Source of the DNA: Bacteroidota bacterium
GTDB lineage: Bacteria; Bacteroidota; Kryptoniia; Kryptoniales; JAKASW01
DNA: 6,962 nucleotides
Assembly (NCBI GenBank): GCA_021796055.1
Contig: JAJYOS010000346.1
Span: forward strand, 1 to 6,962
Reading direction: 5' to 3'
Below the pieces are notes generated by a model, which saw only the letters and a program-made list of their open reading frames with translations, was not told the DNA's origin and ran no database searches. Of the stretch, positions 5,145-6,962 are shown one piece after another. Made by a program: the position numbers and the translations under genes. Within the stretch, counting starts at the first letter, position 1; each line of letters starts with the position of its first letter.

Positions 5145-5567
5145 GTGGAAATAAACGTGCTGGATGCGAGCAAGTATTTCAAGGGGCTGCTGCTTCTTAT
5201 CAGAAAAGATCATAAGGTCACTGATATCGAGTATAACCTTATGGCGCGGATTGGAAAACAACTCGGTTTCGAGAAGGAATTCTGCGATAATGCCGTGCAG
5301 GAGATTCTCCGGAACCGATTCATCGAAGACTCACCGCCTGAATTTTCTTCACGTGAATTAGCCGCGATGTTCATTCGGGACGGGCTGGCAGTAGGATTCT
5401 GCGATCATGAGATCGACCGCAAAGAGGTGAAATGGCTCAAGGCGGTCGCGTTAAAGAACATGCTCGATATAGCATGGTTCGATTCTGAGATGGCCACGGC
5501 ACGCACGCGAGCTGTCGATGCCGATCACCTGGAAGTTAACAACATCACGGTAACCACATTGGTCTGA
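5145..5567 (+). CDS. TerB-like domain protein
   Basis: A 140-residue all-helical cytoplasmic protein; no signal peptide or membrane segment. It shows the internal twofold pattern of the TerB fold: a first half with KDHKVTDIEYNLMARIGKQLGF (21-42), and a second half with FCDHEIDRKEVKWLKAVALKN (85-105). In each, a short acidic loop (D-x-x-[VI]-x-x-x-E type) is followed by a helix, as in the 'aDGxixxxE' loops that can bind metal in TerB proteins. From family knowledge, TerB-like domains occur in stress-response and membrane-associated complexes. No other ter gene is nearby, so tellurite resistance is not implied. The start is GTG 5145, set by AGGAGGT (5133-5139). The tail after 112 (ATARTRAVDADHLEVNN) is not family-like. 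Moderately confident of the family, not of the role. Confidence 0.65.
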   Translation: MEINVLDASKYFKGLLLLIRKDHKVTDIEYNLMARIGKQLGFEKEFCDNAVQEILRNRFIEDSPPEFSSRELAAMFIRDGLAVGFCDHEIDRKEVKWLKAVALKNMLDIAWFDSEMATARTRAVDADHLEVNNITVTTLV

Positions 5568-5872
5568 ACAACCTAACCCGGTCACTGAATAACAAACTGC
5601 AATTACCACCTCAACGTTGTCGTCACGTGCGACAATAATCTAATCTCTCCATCTGTGCGTTTCAAAGAATTTTCGTCGCTGATCTGTGAATTCAAATTCC
5701 CTATTGCGCTATTGGATACAGGATACCCCCGCCGAAGACTCCCGAGATGATGCAATTGAAAGGCTAGACATTTATCGTCCGCCCATTTTAACTGAGGCGG
5801 AAATGACACCGGGGAATCTGCTTACAAGTCGTGGTGAGGGGACCCAATTTACTTGAAGTTAATGCCGACGCC
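5568..5872. other. Spacer between the TerB-like gene and barrel gene 2
   Basis: Apart from the hairpin at 5617-5635 and a small CCGCC/GGCGG inverted repeat near 5780-5801, I see nothing gene-like. No recognisable remnant appears on either strand. Confidence 0.4.
5617..5635. repeat. Short hairpin after the TerB-like gene
   Basis: TTGTCG (5617-5622), TCACGTG, CGACAA (5630-5635). The spacer contains the palindrome CACGTG. It lies 50 bases after the stop and has no T run, so it is a weak terminator or protein-site candidate. Confidence 0.35.
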
Positions 5873-5903
5873 TTGTTCTATGAAGTTGAAAATCCTATTT
5901 TTG
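5873..5903 (+). promoter_or_regulatory. Bacteroidota-type promoter of barrel gene 2
   Basis: TTG (5873-5875), 20 bases, TATTTTTG (5896-5903), matching the -33/-7 consensus (TTTG, then TAnnTTTG) with a complete -7 box. Transcription would start near 5910, giving a leader of about 20 bases that contains the ribosome binding site GGAAG (5916-5920). Confidence 0.5.
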
Positions 5904-5928
5904 CCACTATGAGTTGGAAGTGATCAAC

Positions 5929-6564
5929 ATGCGACGGTTACCATTGATAGTGTTCTGTGCTATGTCATTCTTGACGGTCTCGGGAAGCGACGCGCAGAAT
6001 TCCAGAATTGGCGCTACTGCTGGGTACAACATATCACATTTCAGCGGCATGAAGGGGATGTCATCAACGCACGGCGTTGTCGTCGGTGGCTTCGTCCAAT
6101 ATAACTTTGCTGGCGGCTTCTCCATTCAACCCGAGTTATTGTTTTCAATGGAAGGCGCTTCCGGCTTTCCCCCGCTAGCGGCTGAGCCTATCGGAGCCGG
6201 ACCGGACACTTTGATATTGAATTATGTCGAGGTGCCGATTCTATTGAAGTATAATATTTTCACACTTCCTGTTTTTCCGTTGACCGTTGACGCGTACGCC
6301 GGACCGGATTTCGCCTTTAACGTAGCTTCGAGAGACAAGCAATCGTTCGGGGGGAATGAATTCGACTCCAACAATTCGAGCTTCACGCATCTGTTTGATT
6401 TCAACATCGCAATCGGCGGCGGTCCAACTCTGAATCTTGGTAATGTCTCGCTGGGTATTGAAGTTAGGTACACTTTTGGCACTGGGCCGATTTACGAGAG
6501 TCCTTCTCAGTACGGCAGCGCCAGAAACGGCGTCTGGTCGATTATGGCGAGCGTCGGATACTAA
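5929..6564 (+). CDS. PorT-family outer-membrane beta-barrel protein (paralog 2)
   Basis: A 211-residue exported barrel, clearly paralogous to the gene at 1102-1752. Residues 1-22 are the signal peptide (MRRLPL, hydrophobic core, SDA|Q). Shared blocks in order: GGFVQYNF (53-60), QPELLFSMEGA (67-77), LNYVEVPILLKY (97-108), YAGPDFAF (123-130), GGGPTLNLGNVSLGIEVRYTFG (163-184) and VWSIMASVGY (202-211). It ends in Tyr, the usual C-terminal aromatic signal for BAM-dependent insertion. It belongs to OMP_b-brl_2/PorT-like; the function of the family is broad and not determined here. ATG 5929 has GGAAG (5916-5920) eight bases before it; the in-frame TTG 5914 has none. The two barrels differ mostly in the loops (residues 78-95 and 131-155 here), as expected of surface loops under diversifying selection. 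Same strand as paralog 1, separated by about 4.2 kb. Confidence 0.88.
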   Translation: MRRLPLIVFCAMSFLTVSGSDAQNSRIGATAGYNISHFSGMKGMSSTHGVVVGGFVQYNFAGGFSIQPELLFSMEGASGFPPLAAEPIGAGPDTLILNYVEVPILLKYNIFTLPVFPLTVDAYAGPDFAFNVASRDKQSFGGNEFDSNNSSFTHLFDFNIAIGGGPTLNLGNVSLGIEVRYTFGTGPIYESPSQYGSARNGVWSIMASVGY

Positions 6565-6836
6565 GTATCACTTGGGATTTTCATTCTCGTCCGGCACACC
6601 TCTTATTCGGTTGAACTAGCTCTTCCTTCAGACTTCTTGTCAATCTTCCGCTACTCGGTTTTCCTAGCAACAGAGCTATTACCAAAACCACACACTTCAG
6701 TTACTACGCGAATCGCAGTTCCATTGATGCCCGTGGCCTTCCGAGTATCATCACGTGCCAGCTGATCTTCACCGCTGGACGCCTCAAGTAATTTCTACAA
6801 GCGGTTTGTGATATCAGAACATCACTATGATGGCAC
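6565..6836. other. Spacer without recognisable gene
   Basis: There is no gene-like ORF on either strand and no terminator directly after the barrel gene. The segment lies between two convergent genes, so the barrel transcript may run on into it. Confidence 0.4.
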
Positions 6837-6874
6837 AAAAAAAAAGTCCCGCCACGAGTCCTCGTAACGGGACT
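6837..6874 (-). terminator. Strong intrinsic terminator of the T9SS cargo gene
   Basis: On the minus strand AGTCCCG (6874-6868) pairs with CGGGACT (6851-6845). An inner stem ACGAG/CTCGT is separated by a 2x2 mismatch, and a run of nine T follows (6845-6837). It sits 22 bases after the stop of the minus-strand gene, a textbook Rho-independent terminator. On the plus strand no T run follows, so it serves the minus strand. Confidence 0.85.
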
Positions 6875-6896
6875 AAAAATAACTCTTTCGCCTCGA

Positions 6897-6962
6897 TTAC
6901 TTTATCATCATCATCTTCTTGGTGATGGTAACGTTACCCGACTGCAGGCGATAGAAATATAC
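6897..6962 (-). CDS. C-terminal end of a T9SS cargo protein (5' part outside window)
   Basis: The last 21 codons and stop (TAA, 6897-6899) of a gene entering from the right. They read VYFYRLQSGNVTITKK followed by MMMIK, the C-terminal strand of a type A T9SS sorting domain. The cargo function lies outside the window. Closely similar to the relic at 660-722 in both protein and DNA (both contain CTGCAG and a VYFYRLQ codon run). A strong terminator follows at 6837-6874. Confidence 0.85.
   Translation of the reverse strand, partial: VYFYRLQSGNVTITKKMMMIK

Noticed and set aside
5603..5809. Minus-strand ORF of 68 codons in the spacer
   Set aside because: No ribosome binding site or recognisable motif, and it crosses the hairpin at 5617-5635.
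5907..6482. Minus-strand ORFs inside barrel gene 2
   Set aside because: Antisense shadows of the second barrel gene.
1..6962. CRISPR array, tRNA, rRNA or insertion sequence
   Set aside because: No regularly spaced direct repeats of 24-40 bases, no cloverleaf or rRNA-like segment, and no transposase-like reading frame were seen. The only long direct repeat is the 21-base pair at 1 and 600.

Overview
The window most likely comes from a member of the Bacteroidota/Ignavibacteriota side of the FCB group. Two minus-strand stretches encode the C-terminal signature of type IX secretion (T9SS) cargo, 'SGVYFYRLQA...TKKMLLLK' near 657-728 and 'VYFYRLQSG...TKK' at the right edge. There are also two PorT-family (OMP_b-brl_2) outer-membrane barrels and an orphan DUF4159 protein. 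Several genes have strong Shine-Dalgarno sites, which fits a deep FCB lineage better than classical Bacteroides. This placement is an inference. I see no rRNA, tRNA, CRISPR array, transposase or phage gene.

Layout. Positions 1-593 (minus) hold a class I SAM methyltransferase that runs off the left edge. Upstream of it, about 657-857 is a decayed, frame-broken T9SS cargo tail. The first PorT-like barrel is at 1102-1752 (plus). A 369-base spacer with hairpins follows, including a terminator candidate. Next are a lipoprotein lytic transglycosylase with a LysM domain (2122-3399), a 305-base stretch of tiny overlapping ORFs, and a secreted DUF4159 protein (3705-4379). A small helical minus-strand gene (4460-4654) lies convergent to it. 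The segment 4655-5144 is rich in small elements: a perfect 8-8-8 dyad, three 10-base tandem repeats, a 31-codon ORF with a strong ribosome binding site, and a second dyad in the divergent gap before a TerB-like gene (5145-5567). A second barrel paralog sits at 5929-6564. At the right edge the last 21 codons of an intact T9SS cargo gene (minus) are followed by a strong intrinsic terminator.

How the genes fit together. Most products are predicted to be exported: two outer-membrane barrels, a cell-wall lytic lipoprotein, a secreted DUF4159 protein and T9SS cargo. The region therefore looks like envelope housekeeping and accessory genes rather than one operon. Most genes are separated by spacers of more than 300 bases and have their own starts. 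I found no convincing new multi-gene system. The points most worth a second look are a 21-base exact repeat about 600 bases apart around the methyltransferase, the T9SS tail relic, and the small-element cluster at 4655-5144.
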